This document shows, in pieces, positions 39,805 through 51,000 of a DNA stretch of 61,829 nucleotides; the first letter of the stretch is position 1, and every line of letters starts with the position of its first letter. This stretch comes from an uncultured Chthonomonas sp. (GTDB lineage: Bacteria > Armatimonadota > Chthonomonadetes > Chthonomonadales > Chthonomonadaceae): assembly GCA_903859705.1 (NCBI GenBank), contig CAIONQ010000126.1, positions 1 through 61,829 of the forward strand. The letters are read 5' to 3'. A program made the translations under genes and the position numbers. The notes beneath the pieces were generated by a model that was not told the DNA's origin, made no database searches, and worked only from the letters and a program-made list of their open reading frames with translations.

Positions 39805-41736
39805 CTATAAGCTTTTCACCAACCGCACAACCAGAAACCCCTCATTTTCATATAACTGCTCTATCTTCCAGCCAGCCTTGTCTGCTTCGGGTTTGAGTTG
39901 TGTTTCGAGCGATTTTCTTGAGAGGGCAACGTCTACACCTCGCTCGATTGGCCCGTCCCCCGAGATGTTCAGGCTGTGTAAATAAGGCAGTAGCGGAGTT
40001 TCTTTGCGCTCGATGGGAGAGTAGGTTTCAGCATAGTAAAGCATGCTGGGCAAGCGTGGACTAATGTTGTAGAAGATAACGGGAATGCCCTCAGCAGCAT
40101 CCTTGCGGGCAAATACTGCCGCCTGCTGAAAAGGCGATTGCACAAATTTATCTGCCACTGAGTAACCGAGCGTAGACGCTTCCAGTACCACTACCGTCAT
40201 GCACGCCATTAGAGCAGCGATGCCAAATCTGCGCCAGCGCGCCACTTCTCCATTGCGCATTGCAACCCACGCTGCAGCGCTGCCTGCAAGCAGCGTGAGC
40301 GTAATTATCCTTACTACGCTCAATACATCGGCAGGTGCAAGCGGCTTGCCGTGAAGCTGTGTGGGTGCAAAGCAGGCCACGCCAGCAAGCAGAGCAGCGA
40401 CTGCAGAAACGCCACGTATGGCCCGCAGCAGAGCGCGGAATCGGGTGGCATCGTTCAGGCAGATATCGAACCAACTGCCAATTAAAAGTGCCGCCGCGGG
40501 ATAGGCAGGAACGATATAGGTTGGAAGCTTGGCAGCGCTGATTGAGAAGAAGGTGAATATGGTCCAAAACCACACCAGTAGAAAACGGTGCCTGTCATCT
40601 TCTGGCCTTGAAGAGTGAATTACGCTTGGCCACGGAAATGCATGGTGCTCACCTTCCTGCCCGGCGGTAGCAGCTTCTGTAACGCTTGCTTCCTGCCTGC
40701 TGCCCTCAAACTCCGGATTGCGGAACGCAGTTGGAGCGAAGCAAGCCCAGGGAAAGAAGCCTACCAGAAAGTAAAGAAAATAGGTGTAGATGGGTGCGTT
40801 ATGCACCGTGTCACCGCCCCGAAAGCGGCCGATATGCTGGCGAATTATGTACTCCTGCACAAAGTTTCTGCCTTCAGCATCCGGGTTATGTGTTCTAAGG
40901 ATGGCAAGGTGCCAGGGTGCTGCCACAAGCACCAGCACAAGAATACCGATTATGGGTTGAAGCCGCCCAATAACTGGCCGCACCTGCGCAAATCGGTTCC
41001 AGCGTGCCCCTATCGCGAGTTCACCGGGCGCACGCCCTGCCCATCGAAACCGAAACCGCAGCTTCTCAAACACAACGTTTACAACAATGATCATTGCCGG
41101 CAGCAAGAGCCCTACAGCCCCTTTTATGAGGATGGCAACACCGCACATGGCCCAGAACAGCAGCACATAGCGCCGATACACAGTTCGATTTGCCGAGTGT
41201 GCCCCACTCTGCCAGAAGCTTACAAGGGCTATCGTGAGGGCACAAACCAGCAGGCTATCAGTGGTCATTTGCCGGGCGTCCAACACCGTCATTGGTGCCG
41301 TAGCGTACACTGCTGCGGATAGCAGCCCCGCCCTTCGGTTAAACCACTTGCAGCCTGCAAACCAGATAAACCATGTGGTTAGCAGGCTGCTAAGCGCTGC
41401 CGGAAGCCTTGCTGCAAGCTCTGAAACGCCAAACAGTTTCATAGAAACGGCCGAGCTCCAGTAAACCAGGATCGGCTTTTCATAGAAGGGAACCATCGTT
41501 ACGTTGGGCGAGCGCATGGGCCGGGAATTTAGTAGCGGCGTTACCCAGTTGCCCTTAACCGCCATGTTACGAGCGCAGGTTACGTACAGCGCTTCATCAA
41601 GATCAAAAATTCGTGCTCCACCAAGCCGAAAGAAGAACAGAAATACGCACAGCAACACCAGGGCAATTTCTGGAACCCTGTTGCGAGATCTTATGCTGGG
41701 CGAAGCGGCACTGTTTGCTGAGGTGTCTGCGGTCAT
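39805..41736 (-). CDS. GT-C glycosyltransferase (ArnT/PMT-like)
   Basis: A 643-residue polytopic membrane protein. N-terminal TM (IALVLLCVFLFFFRLG) then the catalytic acidic motif ARIFDLDEALY, FYEKPILVYWSSA, a run of TM helices, and FTFFSISAAKLPTYIVPAYPAAALL, characteristic of family 39/83 transferases such as ArnT. The C-terminal ~110 residues form a periplasmic domain. It should move a sugar from a polyprenyl-phosphate carrier onto lipid or protein on the outer face of the membrane. Confidence 0.85.
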   Translation of the reverse strand: MTADTSANSAASPSIRSRNRVPEIALVLLCVFLFFFRLGGARIFDLDEALYVTCARNMAVKGNWVTPLLNSRPMRSPNVTMVPFYEKPILVYWSSAVSMKLFGVSELAARLPAALSSLLTTWFIWFAGCKWFNRRAGLLSAAVYATAPMTVLDARQMTTDSLLVCALTIALVSFWQSGAHSANRTVYRRYVLLFWAMCGVAILIKGAVGLLLPAMIIVVNVVFEKLRFRFRWAGRAPGELAIGARWNRFAQVRPVIGRLQPIIGILVLVLVAAPWHLAILRTHNPDAEGRNFVQEYIIRQHIGRFRGGDTVHNAPIYTYFLYFLVGFFPWACFAPTAFRNPEFEGSRQEASVTEAATAGQEGEHHAFPWPSVIHSSRPEDDRHRFLLVWFWTIFTFFSISAAKLPTYIVPAYPAAALLIGSWFDICLNDATRFRALLRAIRGVSAVAALLAGVACFAPTQLHGKPLAPADVLSVVRIITLTLLAGSAAAWVAMRNGEVARWRRFGIAALMACMTVVVLEASTLGYSVADKFVQSPFQQAAVFARKDAAEGIPVIFYNISPRLPSMLYYAETYSPIERKETPLLPYLHSLNISGDGPIERGVDVALSRKSLETQLKPEADKAGWKIEQLYENEGFLVVRLVKSL

Positions 41737-41853
41737 TTCTGCTGTATCCGGCGTTGCTTTGCGTTCTTGGAATTTCCCTCATTATACAGGTTAATGGTTT
41801 CGGTGTGCGTGAGGTTGTTAGTACTCCGCCGGATAAAACGAAAGGCTGAGCAT

Positions 41854-41900
41854 GCAATTCAAAAGGGATTCAGGAGACGCATGCGGAAGCTTTGAATTGC
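41854..41900 (+). other. 10-bp inverted repeat in the leader of the secreted protein gene
   Basis: GCAATTCAAA (41854-41863) and TTTGAATTGC (41891-41900) are exact complements with a 27-base spacer that itself contains GCATGC. If transcribed it forms a long hairpin that ends 60 bases before the GTG at 41961. No T-run follows. Regulatory role unproven. Confidence 0.35.
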
Positions 41901-41960
41901 GATGTGACAGCCGGGCGCACACTTTTGGCCGCACTGTTGCGGGAAGAAAAGGACCCAAGC

Positions 41961-42944
41961 GTGAAAACCGAATCCAGTTTGGTAAGAAAACGTCGGCTTG
42001 TGGCAGCACTGACTGCCGTTCTTATTACAGGAGGACTGATGCTAATTCCGGCACTGCATCGTCCTGTTCGATCCGAAGCACACAGGCACACGTTAAACGG
42101 CAAGAGCATTTTCCCTGCAGATAATCCGTGGAACCTGGATATATCCAATCTGCCTGTTGATCCACAGTCAGACAGGATGATTGCAAGTATCGGCAGCAGC
42201 AGGCCCTTACATCCTGATTTCGGCACCGTTTGGAATGGTGCCCCCATGGGCATCCCATACGTGCTGGTTCCCGGCAATCAACCCAGAGTGCCAATTAACG
42301 CGGAGTACTCCGACGAGAGCGATCCGGGCCCATACCCTATTCCGCCCAATGCCCCGATAGAGGGTGGGCCAAATAGCGATGGTGACCGACATGTGCTGGT
42401 GATAGACCGCGACAACTGGATGCTTTACGAGTTGTGGAATGCGCACCCTCTAAACGGCGGCAAAAGCTGGAACTGCGGATCGGCAGCTATTTTTGATCTC
42501 AAATCTAACAAGCAGCGCCCTGCCGGATGGACATCTGCAGATGCGGCTGGCTTGCCCGTATTTCCCGGCCTTGTGCGGTATGACGAAACGGTGGAGCAAA
42601 AGGTTATAAACCATGCATTACGGTTTACCGTTCAAAAAACCCGAAGGGCTTATATTTCTCCAGCTCGCCACTTTGCTTCCCGATCCAATGATCCCTCTCT
42701 GCCCCCCATGGGGATGCGCGTTAGGCTAAAAGCGAACTACCCTATAGCCAACTATCCGCCCTCTGCCAGGGTAATCCTTACTGCTCTGAAAAAGTACGGA
42801 ATGATCCTGGCGGATAACGGCAGCAACTGGTTTGTTAGCGGAGCGCCAGACCCGCGTTGGAATGATGACGATCTGGGTACGCTGAAGCGAATACGTGGAA
42901 GCGACTTCGAAGTCGTAAATATGGGGCCACTTACCGCAAGGTAA
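41961..42944 (+). CDS. secreted or anchored protein of unknown function
   Basis: A 327-residue protein with an N-terminal anchor or signal (LVAALTAVLITGGLMLI). The mature part is rich in Pro, Gly, Asn and Asp, with motifs DNPWNLDISNLPVDPQSD, IGSSRPLHPDFGTVWNG, DESDPGPYPIPPNAPIEGG and HVLVIDRDNWMLYELWNA. I recall similar uncharacterised proteins from Acidobacteria and soil actinobacteria; they may be surface carbohydrate-binding or hydrolase-like. The GTG at 41961 has AAAAGGA upstream; earlier TTG at 41892 would put about 23 residues ahead of the signal. Confidence 0.7.
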   Translation: MKTESSLVRKRRLVAALTAVLITGGLMLIPALHRPVRSEAHRHTLNGKSIFPADNPWNLDISNLPVDPQSDRMIASIGSSRPLHPDFGTVWNGAPMGIPYVLVPGNQPRVPINAEYSDESDPGPYPIPPNAPIEGGPNSDGDRHVLVIDRDNWMLYELWNAHPLNGGKSWNCGSAAIFDLKSNKQRPAGWTSADAAGLPVFPGLVRYDETVEQKVINHALRFTVQKTRRAYISPARHFASRSNDPSLPPMGMRVRLKANYPIANYPPSARVILTALKKYGMILADNGSNWFVSGAPDPRWNDDDLGTLKRIRGSDFEVVNMGPLTAR

Positions 42945-42951
42945 CCTGTAG

Positions 42952-43974
42952 TTAGCGCTTCCAGGTGGCAGGGCGGTTCCAAAACTCATCCGCCCTGCCT
43001 CCATAAAACTCTTCCAGTGCAGAATCCATCACTCTTGAAGTTATGGCGCCACTGGTACCTGTGGATGGGCTCAGTCCGTGGCCCAACAGGTGATCCACGA
43101 TCGATTGAATCATTGGCAGTTGAATATGTACCGGGTTGGGAAGATCGTAGATGCGCATGTTGTTCCCGGCCTCAACCGTTAGCGGGTCGTTACCGAATGT
43201 TGTGATAAGTAGGCGGCCTTTTGTGCCATTAATCTCAATGAGATCCTCGCTACGATCTGCCGCGAAGCACCAGCTAGCGCTGCCACAGGCCCCAGTTTCG
43301 GTTTTAAAACTCAAGGTCACGGTGTCTTCAACCATATATGGGCCAGCCATGCGGGATGCAAACCCGCTGCTCTCCACAATTTCACCTGCCATAAATGCAA
43401 CGATATCCAGGGTGTGGCAGCCAAGATCGAGAAACAGACCGCCGCCGGCATGCTCAGCCTGCAATCGCCATGGCAAATTTTCGGCAGTATACGGTTTTGC
43501 TGGGCAGGCATAACGTATTTGGATATGCGTAACTCCCCCGATGTCACCATTCGCAATAACATTGCGTGCGTGCACAAACCTATCCAGAGCACGCCTGTAG
43601 TAGGCGGTAAACAGGGGGATATTGGCGGCAGCAAAGGCATCCGCCATGGCCTTGCACTCCGTGTAGTTGCGGGCCATGGGTTTTTCAACATAGACAGGTT
43701 TGCTAGCTGCACATACTTTAAGGGCCAGTTCCAGGTGGCTGCCGGGCGGAGTGGCAATGTATACGGCATCCACATTGTCATCATTAATCAGGGCATCGGC
43801 GTCTGTATACCAGGCCTCCACACCATGCCTTGTTGCATAAGATTCAGCAAGAGTGGCGTTACGGCGCATAACTGCCGTAAGGCGGCTACCTGATGCCAAC
43901 TGGAATCCCGGCCCGCTCTTTACTTCGGTAACATCACCACAGCCAAGAATTCCCCACCGGATTGGCGACTGCAT
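42952..43974 (-). CDS. Gfo/Idh/MocA-family oxidoreductase
   Basis: A 340-residue NAD(P)-dependent dehydrogenase. Rossmann start WGILGCGDVTEVKSGPGF, DAVYIATPPGSHLE, the signature VYVEKPMARNYTEC with the catalytic Lys of the EKP motif, and GGGLFLDLGCHTLDIVAF, where His is the expected catalytic residue. These enzymes oxidise or dehydrate sugars, inositols or their derivatives. It converges on the secreted protein gene with a 7-base gap. Substrate unknown. Confidence 0.9.
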   Translation of the reverse strand: MQSPIRWGILGCGDVTEVKSGPGFQLASGSRLTAVMRRNATLAESYATRHGVEAWYTDADALINDDNVDAVYIATPPGSHLELALKVCAASKPVYVEKPMARNYTECKAMADAFAAANIPLFTAYYRRALDRFVHARNVIANGDIGGVTHIQIRYACPAKPYTAENLPWRLQAEHAGGGLFLDLGCHTLDIVAFMAGEIVESSGFASRMAGPYMVEDTVTLSFKTETGACGSASWCFAADRSEDLIEINGTKGRLLITTFGNDPLTVEAGNNMRIYDLPNPVHIQLPMIQSIVDHLLGHGLSPSTGTSGAITSRVMDSALEEFYGGRADEFWNRPATWKR

Positions 43975-44118
43975 TTGCCCACTCCTTGCTCTAGTCTAAA
44001 CCAACATGCCGCATGGTGGCGTCTTAATTGCTGTCACTCAACGGCAGACAATCTGTCTAAATAAGTAGAATACGTGTCAACCGCTGATGCACATCTGCAA
44101 GCGGCATAGATATTCCAG

Positions 44119-44124
44119 TATACT
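44119..44124 (+). promoter_or_regulatory. -10 box candidate before the second DUF1592 operon
   Basis: TATACT lies 58 bases before the predicted start at 44182 within a divergent intergenic region (43975-44181). No convincing -35 is seen; TCTGCA at 44094-44099 is the closest at 19 bases. The rest of the region shows no gene. Confidence 0.3.
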
Positions 44125-44181
44125 GTTTCCGGTAACCGGTATGCACCGGCCCACATTCCCTGCGAGTTCGAAACGAGACCA

Positions 44182-46587
44182 TTGGCCGTGTACAAACGCT
44201 CCAGATCTGCTGCTGGCCGCCGCCAGCAAATGCGCGGATACTCTCGATCCGCCCTTATGCCTCTGCTGTTTGCTCTCCCACCCGCAGCTATCCTCTGCGC
44301 TGCTGCGGTGCCGCCCGCTCGTTCACACAGGGCTGCCCCGGCTGCTACGCCACAGGCAGCCGGTTTTGAGAGCACTATGGGTGCCCTGGTTAAGAAGTAC
44401 TGCGTGGCCTGCCATAGTGGCAGCATGCCTGCGGCAGGAATAACGCTATCTTCTAACCGCACCATCACAGAGATTTTAAAAGAGCACGATACATGGGATA
44501 GAGCTGCTGCAGCCATTCGGGGTGGGCAGATGCCTCCTGCCGGCTCACCAGCACCAACCGCCGCAGAGAAATCAAAAGGGCTTGGCTGGCTGGAAACTGC
44601 AATAACGCAGGCACAGTGCAAGCTGCAAGATCCCGGCCGTGTAACTTTGAGGCGGCTCAACCGCTTTGAGTACAATACTACCATCCGAGATCTGGTTGGC
44701 GCCGACTTTAAAGTTGCAGACGACTTCCCAACCGATGATACCGGCTACGGTTTCGACAACAATGGCGATGTTCTATCTATATCGCCTTTGTTGATGGAAA
44801 AGTATCTTAAGACTGCAGAGAAGATTGCCGAGGCGGCCATTGCTACGCCAGAGGGCGCTTCCAAACCAGTGAGAATCGATGTCGGCAAAATGGGCTCCGA
44901 TATCAACGCCGGTGTATCAGGCAGGGGCGCCCGCAGCCTCGGCACTACTGGCGAAGTATTTACAGATTACGACTTTCCTAAAGCTGGCGACTACACCTTG
45001 CAAGTAACCGCCTACGGCGATCAGGCCGGTACCGAACCAGCAAAAATGCAAGTTAAGCTGGATGGCAACGCGGTTCACATCTTCGATATCCCCTCCACAG
45101 AGAGGAACCCGGATACGGTGCAGGTTCCGCTAACGGTAACTGCTGGCAAGCACCGCGTGGCAATGCGCTTTACCAACGATTATTACGAACCGAACAACCC
45201 CAACCCACGCCGGCGAGATCGCAACCTGTACGTGCTTGCAGTAACCATCCATCCACCTTCCGGTATGCCGGCAGAGCTGCCGCCAACACATACGAAGATC
45301 GTGTTCTGCCAGCCTTCAGCATCCCTCACCGAAGCAGCGGCTGCGCGGCGGATTGTCACTGCATTTGCACGCAAAGCCTTCCGACGCCCTGCCACCCAAA
45401 ATGAAGTAGACCGCCTGGTTGGTTACGTTACCCGGGCACGGACGAAGGGGCAGAGCTTTGAACGAGGTATACAGCTGGCGGTAGAAGCTGTACTTGTATC
45501 TCCCAACTTTCTTTTCCGTGTTGAGATTGATCCGCATCCCAACGATCCTGCATCAAAACGTGTGCTAAGCGATTACGAGTTCGCTACACGCCTGAGCTAC
45601 TTCCTGTGGAGCAGCATGCCGGATGACGAGTTGTATCGCCTGGCCGCTGCAGGCAAGCTTCAGAACCCGGTGGTGCTGGAAGCGCAGATTAAACGGATGC
45701 TGAAAGATCCAAAGGCGAAAGCACTGGCAGATAACTTTGCCGGGCAGTGGCTAGAGCTGCGTAACCTTGCAATCTCCTCACCGGATCCTGGCCGGTTCCC
45801 GGATTTCAACGACACTCTGCGTGCCTCAATGAAAACCGAAACCGAGATGTTCTTTCAATCCATCGTATCGGAAGACCGGAGCATTCTCGACTTTATAGAT
45901 GCGAAATACACCTACCTTAACGAGCCGCTGGCAAAGCATTACGGTATAGATGGTGTTACGGGAGATAACTTCCGAAAGGTCGTGCTTAACACGCCAGAGC
46001 GTGGCGGATTGCTTGGGCAAGCAAGCATCCTTACGGTAACCTCCAACCCTACGCGCACATCCCCGGTTAAACGCGGAAAGTGGGTGCTGGAGCAGATACT
46101 TGGTACGCCGCCTCCGCCCCCGCCACCCAACGTGCCAGCGCTGGATGACAAAAAGCGCCCGCTTACAGGAACGCTACGGCAGAGGATGGAACAGCATCGT
46201 AAAAACCCTATTTGCGCAAGCTGCCACAAAACTCTGGATGTAATGGGCTTCGGGCTTGAGAACTACGATGCAACGGGCAAATGGCGGAATCAAGACGAGG
46301 GCCAACCCATCGATGCATCCGGCGTTTTGCCCGGAAACCAGAAATTTTCCAGTCCACTTGAGCTCAAAGTTATCCTGCGCGCTAAAAAGGTGCAGGTTGC
46401 AAGATGCCTTACGGAGAAATTGCTAACATATGGTCTGGGCCGGGGCGTAGAGTCGACTGATAAGTGCTGGATAGACAGCATTGTAACAAATGTGCAAAAG
46501 AAAGACTATCGTTTCTCCGCTGTAATTACAGCGATCGTTGAAAGTGATCCTTTCCGCAAGCGGAGAGGCGATGGAGGGAAGATATGA
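44182..46587 (+). CDS. secreted DUF1592/DUF1588-family cytochrome c-like protein, second copy
   Basis: About 801 residues. A signal (LMPLLFALPPAAILCAAAV), heme c motif YCVACHSGSMP, DUF1587 (LRRLNRFEYNTTIRDLVG), a carbohydrate-binding-like beta domain (YDFPKAGDYTLQVTAYGDQA, KHRVAMRFTNDYYEP), DUF1595 (AFRRPATQNEVDRLVGYV), DUF1592 (FATRLSYFLWSSMPDDEL), DUF1588 (RGGLLGQASILTVTSNPTRT, with second motif ICASCHKTLDVMGFGLENYD) and DUF1585 (CLTEKLLTYGLGRGVE). The start is uncertain: TTG 44182, GTG 44188 and ATG 44230 are possible. Overlaps the DUF1552 gene by 4 bases (ATGA). Shorter than the copy at 19215 and with a different middle domain. Confidence 0.9.
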   Translation: MAVYKRSRSAAGRRQQMRGYSRSALMPLLFALPPAAILCAAAVPPARSHRAAPAATPQAAGFESTMGALVKKYCVACHSGSMPAAGITLSSNRTITEILKEHDTWDRAAAAIRGGQMPPAGSPAPTAAEKSKGLGWLETAITQAQCKLQDPGRVTLRRLNRFEYNTTIRDLVGADFKVADDFPTDDTGYGFDNNGDVLSISPLLMEKYLKTAEKIAEAAIATPEGASKPVRIDVGKMGSDINAGVSGRGARSLGTTGEVFTDYDFPKAGDYTLQVTAYGDQAGTEPAKMQVKLDGNAVHIFDIPSTERNPDTVQVPLTVTAGKHRVAMRFTNDYYEPNNPNPRRRDRNLYVLAVTIHPPSGMPAELPPTHTKIVFCQPSASLTEAAAARRIVTAFARKAFRRPATQNEVDRLVGYVTRARTKGQSFERGIQLAVEAVLVSPNFLFRVEIDPHPNDPASKRVLSDYEFATRLSYFLWSSMPDDELYRLAAAGKLQNPVVLEAQIKRMLKDPKAKALADNFAGQWLELRNLAISSPDPGRFPDFNDTLRASMKTETEMFFQSIVSEDRSILDFIDAKYTYLNEPLAKHYGIDGVTGDNFRKVVLNTPERGGLLGQASILTVTSNPTRTSPVKRGKWVLEQILGTPPPPPPPNVPALDDKKRPLTGTLRQRMEQHRKNPICASCHKTLDVMGFGLENYDATGKWRNQDEGQPIDASGVLPGNQKFSSPLELKVILRAKKVQVARCLTEKLLTYGLGRGVESTDKCWIDSIVTNVQKKDYRFSAVITAIVESDPFRKRRGDGGKI

Positions 46588-47930
46588 GCCTGAGCGCAAA
46601 GATTTCACGGCGTACGCTGCTGCATGGTGTTGGTACTGCAATGGCGCTTCCATTTCTGGAAGCAATGATCCCAACCAGCGTACTCGCACAGTCTGCTAAA
46701 AAGCGCCCGAACCGAATGGCATTTATTTTTGTGCCAAACGGCATTCATATGGCTTCCTGGACGCCTAAAACGACAGGGATCATGTCTGAACTTCCGCAGA
46801 CTATGCAGCCACTGAACAACGTTCGAGGCTCCATCAACGTATTGTCTGGCCTGGCCCAATCCAACGCATTTGCCCTTGGAGATGGCGGCGGCGACCATGC
46901 GCGTTCTGCTGCGGCCTTCCTTACCGGTTGCCACCCACGCAAAACTTATGGTGCCGATATTAAAGCCGGTATTTCCGTGGATCAACTTGCGGCTGCAAGA
47001 ATCGGCAATCAAACGCGTTTTGCATCGCTGGAAATTGGTTGCGAGCGTGGTGGAATTAACGGTAACTGCGATAGTGGTTACAGTTGCGCCTACTCTTCCA
47101 ACATATCATGGCGTGGTGAAGCCCAGCCAATGGCCCACGAAGTGGACCCCCGCGCCGTGTTTGAGCGCCTGTTTAATAATGGCGACCCGGAAGAGACCGC
47201 CGAAAGCCGCCAGCTTCGCCAGAATGACCGCATGAGCGTTCTGGATTTTGTTCTGGAAGATGCCAACAAGCTCAAGGGCAAACTGGGATCTCACGATCAG
47301 AACAAGCTCGACGAGTACTTCACCGGCGTTCGTGAAATTGAACGCAGGGTGGCACTTGCGGAGAAATCCAACATTGCGGGCAGACTGGCTGGATCAGACA
47401 AACCAACCGGAATACCCAACGAATTTGGCGACCACATGCGCCTAATGTTCGACATGATGCTGCTTGCCTTCCAGGCAGATATGACCCGAATTGTAACCTT
47501 TATGGTTGCGAACGATGGCAGCAACCGCGGTTATAAAGACATCGGGGTGCCAGAAGGCCACCACGATTGTTCTCACCATGGCGGAGATGTTAAGAAGCTC
47601 GCCAAAGTACAATCTATCAACCAGTACCACGTAACGCAGCTGGCCTACTTCCTCAACAAAATGGAATCCATCAAAGAGGGAGAGGGATCTATGCTCGATA
47701 ACTCGATGATTGTGTACGGAGCGGGCATCAGCGATGGCGATCGCCATAACCATGATGATCTGCCAATACTGCTTGCAGGCAAGGGTGGCGGAACCATTAA
47801 ATCTGGCCGCCACATGGCTTACAACAACCCCACCCCAATGACCAACCTGTTCCTTTCCATGCTCGATCGTGTGGGTGTGCCTGCAGATCATATTGGAGAC
47901 AGCACTGGGCGGCTTCAGCAGCTGTTCTAA
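46584..47930 (+). CDS. Tat-exported DUF1552 protein, second copy
   Basis: A 448-residue protein with a Tat signal (SRRTLLHGVGTAMALPFLEA), SLEIGCERGGINGNCDSGYS, and the H-x2-S-H-H motif (HHDCSHHGGDV). Also DNSMIVYGAGISDGDRHNHDDLP, and FTGVREIERRV, which parallels the first copy. Obligate partner of the overlapping DUF1592 cytochrome by gene order. Biochemical activity not established. Confidence 0.92.
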   Translation: MSLSAKISRRTLLHGVGTAMALPFLEAMIPTSVLAQSAKKRPNRMAFIFVPNGIHMASWTPKTTGIMSELPQTMQPLNNVRGSINVLSGLAQSNAFALGDGGGDHARSAAAFLTGCHPRKTYGADIKAGISVDQLAAARIGNQTRFASLEIGCERGGINGNCDSGYSCAYSSNISWRGEAQPMAHEVDPRAVFERLFNNGDPEETAESRQLRQNDRMSVLDFVLEDANKLKGKLGSHDQNKLDEYFTGVREIERRVALAEKSNIAGRLAGSDKPTGIPNEFGDHMRLMFDMMLLAFQADMTRIVTFMVANDGSNRGYKDIGVPEGHHDCSHHGGDVKKLAKVQSINQYHVTQLAYFLNKMESIKEGEGSMLDNSMIVYGAGISDGDRHNHDDLPILLAGKGGGTIKSGRHMAYNNPTPMTNLFLSMLDRVGVPADHIGDSTGRLQQLF

Positions 47931-47955
47931 GCCTCTGAGCTAACCTGGAAACCCT

Positions 47956-47993
47956 TGAAAGGCCCCTCATCAGGGAAGATGTGGGGTCTTTCA
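47956..47993 (+). terminator. terminator after the DUF1552 gene
   Basis: GAAAGGCCCC pairs with GGGGTCTTTC (one G-U) around a ~17-base loop and is followed by AATTTCATTT. It should separate the DUF1592/1552 operon from the DUF1549/1501 operon. Confidence 0.6.
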
Positions 47994-48047
47994 ATTTCAT
48001 TTATCGTCGGATAGATAGAGTTATCCGGCTATGGTACAGGACCCCGA

Positions 48048-51000
48048 ATGAGCATTCTCCCGTCCGTAAAGCATCGCTGCTTCGTGCCTTTCACCGCCGC
48101 CCTCGCCCTGTTTGCGCCGGCCGTTCTGGCCGCGCCGTCGTCTCCGCCAGCTCCCCATCGGCTTAAACAACAGGTGGCCACTGCGGCTGCCAGACTGCAG
48201 GCTGTGGATTATGATCAGGACATCCGCCCCATCCTGTCCGAAAACTGTTTCAAGTGCCACGGCTTTGATGAGAAACAGCGGATGGCTGGTTTACGGCTGG
48301 ATACACCGGCCGGAGCATTGCAAAAGTTGGCGAGTGGCGGGCAGGCGATTGTGCCTGGCAGCATAGCCAAAAGTGAACTATGTGCACGCATTTCGGAACA
48401 TGGCGCACTTATGATGCCGCCAGCCTCCTCGGGCAAAACGCTAACGCCTGCGCAGGTGGCCATCTTAAAACGCTGGGTGGCTGGTGGGGCGCATTACAGC
48501 CCACACTGGGCATTTGTGCCCCCAAAACGACCGCTTTTGCCAGCCGTGAAGCTTACCGGTTGGGTACGCAGCCCTATTGATCGATTTATACTTGCTAAAC
48601 TTGAGTCGCGTGGATTAAAGCCTTCACCAGAGGCAGATCGCCTGCAATTACTTCGGCGCGCCACCCTCGACCTCACCGGCCTTCCGCCAACTTTGCAGGA
48701 GCAAGAAACCTACCTTACTGATAAGTCTGCTACGGCATACGAAAAGCTGATAGATCGGCTACTGGCCTCTCCGCACTTCGGCGAGCGCATGGCCCTTACC
48801 TGGCTGGATTTGGCCCGCTACGCGGATACCCATGGTTACCACATCGATAGTGGGCGCGATATGTGGCCATGGCGAAACTGGGTAATTGATGCCTACAACC
48901 ACAACATGCCCTACGACCAGTTTGTTACCGAACAGCTGGCCGGCGATCTGCTGCCAAAAGCTACACTTTCACAAAAAATTGCAACTGGCTTTAACCGCAA
49001 TCACCCAATAAACTTTGAAGGCGGTGCCATTCCGGAAGAGTACGCGGCGGCATATATCTTCGACCGCATAGACACCACGGCCACAGCATTTATGGGGCTA
49101 ACTATGCGGTGTGGGCAATGCCACGATCATAAATACGATCCGGTATCTCAGAAGGACTATTACAAGTTCTTTGCCTTCTTCCACAACGTCCCAGAGAATG
49201 GGCTGGATGGGCAAGCTGGCAATGCTGCTCCTTTTCTGAAGGCGCCAACGCCCGAGCAACAGGCAAAGCTCACATCTCTTACCGATCAGGCAACGAAACT
49301 CGAAGCCGATGCGAAATCGAGAGCAGCCGAAATTGCGCCAGAACAGGCGGCCTGGGAAGCAAAGATGGTTGCAAATGCCTCTGCTCTTCCAGAAGTAACC
49401 GCGGGCATCGAAGCGAGATTCAAGCTGGACGAAGGCGTTGGAGCCGACCTCAAAGACAGTGCAGGCAAGCTTGCCGTTGCGCACATAGATGGCAAACCCA
49501 TATGGGGAAAAGGGCTTTCTGGCAATGCCCTTACACTGGATGGCAGTACATCAGCAGCGATCAATGGACTAAACTTCGACCGCAACAACGCCTTCTCTTA
49601 CGGTGCATGGGTATACCCAACCGATGCGGGATCGCTCACCGTAATATCCCACATGGATGACAAGACAGGCATCCGTGGCTGGGACCTATTCATGCAGAAT
49701 GGTACCGTGTTTGCCCACTTCATTCATGAATGGGAAACCAGCGTACTGCGCGTGAATACAAAAGCCACCTTACCGCTAAACAAGTGGACCCACCTATTTG
49801 TAACCTACGATGGCTCCAGCAAAGCAGCGGGCATAAGCATATACGTTAACGGACAATCTGCCGAGCTCATGCGCACACATGACACGCTCAACGGAACCCT
49901 CCTTGTAGATACGCCTGCTCACATTGGTCGCCGTAACCCTGCGGCTCCGTTTAAAGGCATGCTTCAAGATGTGCGGGTATACTCGCGTCTTCTCTCTGCC
50001 ACAGAAGTTGGCAGCATCGTTTCGCTTGGCCCCATTCGGGATGCACTGGCGAAGAGCGCAGAGAAGCGTACGCCGGAGCAGGCAGAGGCATTGGCACGGT
50101 ATTACCGCGAGAGTGTAGATGCGAGATATCGAGGCATAACTGAGGAACTCGCAAAGGTACAGAAAGAGAAATCAGAACTGGATGCAGCCATCCCCACAAC
50201 GATGGTGATGCAGGAGATGGAAAAGCCAAGGGACACTTTTGTGCTTGTGCGCGGCCAGTACGATAAGCCTTCTGATAAAGTATCGGCAGGAACACCGGAT
50301 TTTCTGCCACCTCTGCCGGCCAATTTAACGGCTAACCGCCTTGGGCTGGCAAAGTGGCTCACATCCCCAACACACCCACTTACGGCGCGTGTTGCCGTTA
50401 ACAGGTTGTGGCAGCAGGTGTTTGGATCGGGCATTGTGCGAACGCCGGAGAACTTTGGCGTGCAAGGCGATCGACCAACCCACCCTGAGATGCTGGATTG
50501 GCTTGCCACCGAATTTGTTAGAACCGGGTGGGATCAAAAGCGCCTTATCAAGATGCTGGTTACTTCGGCAACTTACCGGCAGAGCGCAAAAACCACCGCT
50601 GCTATGCAGGAGTTAGATCATGAAAACCGCCTGCTTGGCCGCAGCCCACGATATCGGCTCCCTGCTGAGTTTGTTCGCGATCAGGCACTTGCGGCAGGCG
50701 GCCTGCTGGTACCCACCATCGGTGGCCCATCAGTTAAGCCTTACCAGCCTGCCGGCCTATGGGAAGAGCTGGCATTTGGCGGAGGCTTTAGCCAGCAAAA
50801 GTACGTTCAAGATCATGGGGAAAATCTGTATCGCAGATCTATGTACACGTTCTGGAAACGTACCTGCCCGCCCGCAACACTGCAAACTTTTGATGCCCCC
50901 GAACGTGAGTTTTGCATTGTGCGCCGATCCACAACCGATACCCCCTTGCAAGCGTTGGCGCTCATGAACGACCCAACATATGTAGAATCGGCCCGAAAGA

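Noticed and set aside
40615-41322. 235-codon open frame antisense to the GT-C transferase
   Set aside because: The minus-strand gene has membrane segments and the DLDE motif; the plus frame is rich in His, Cys and Pro without structure.
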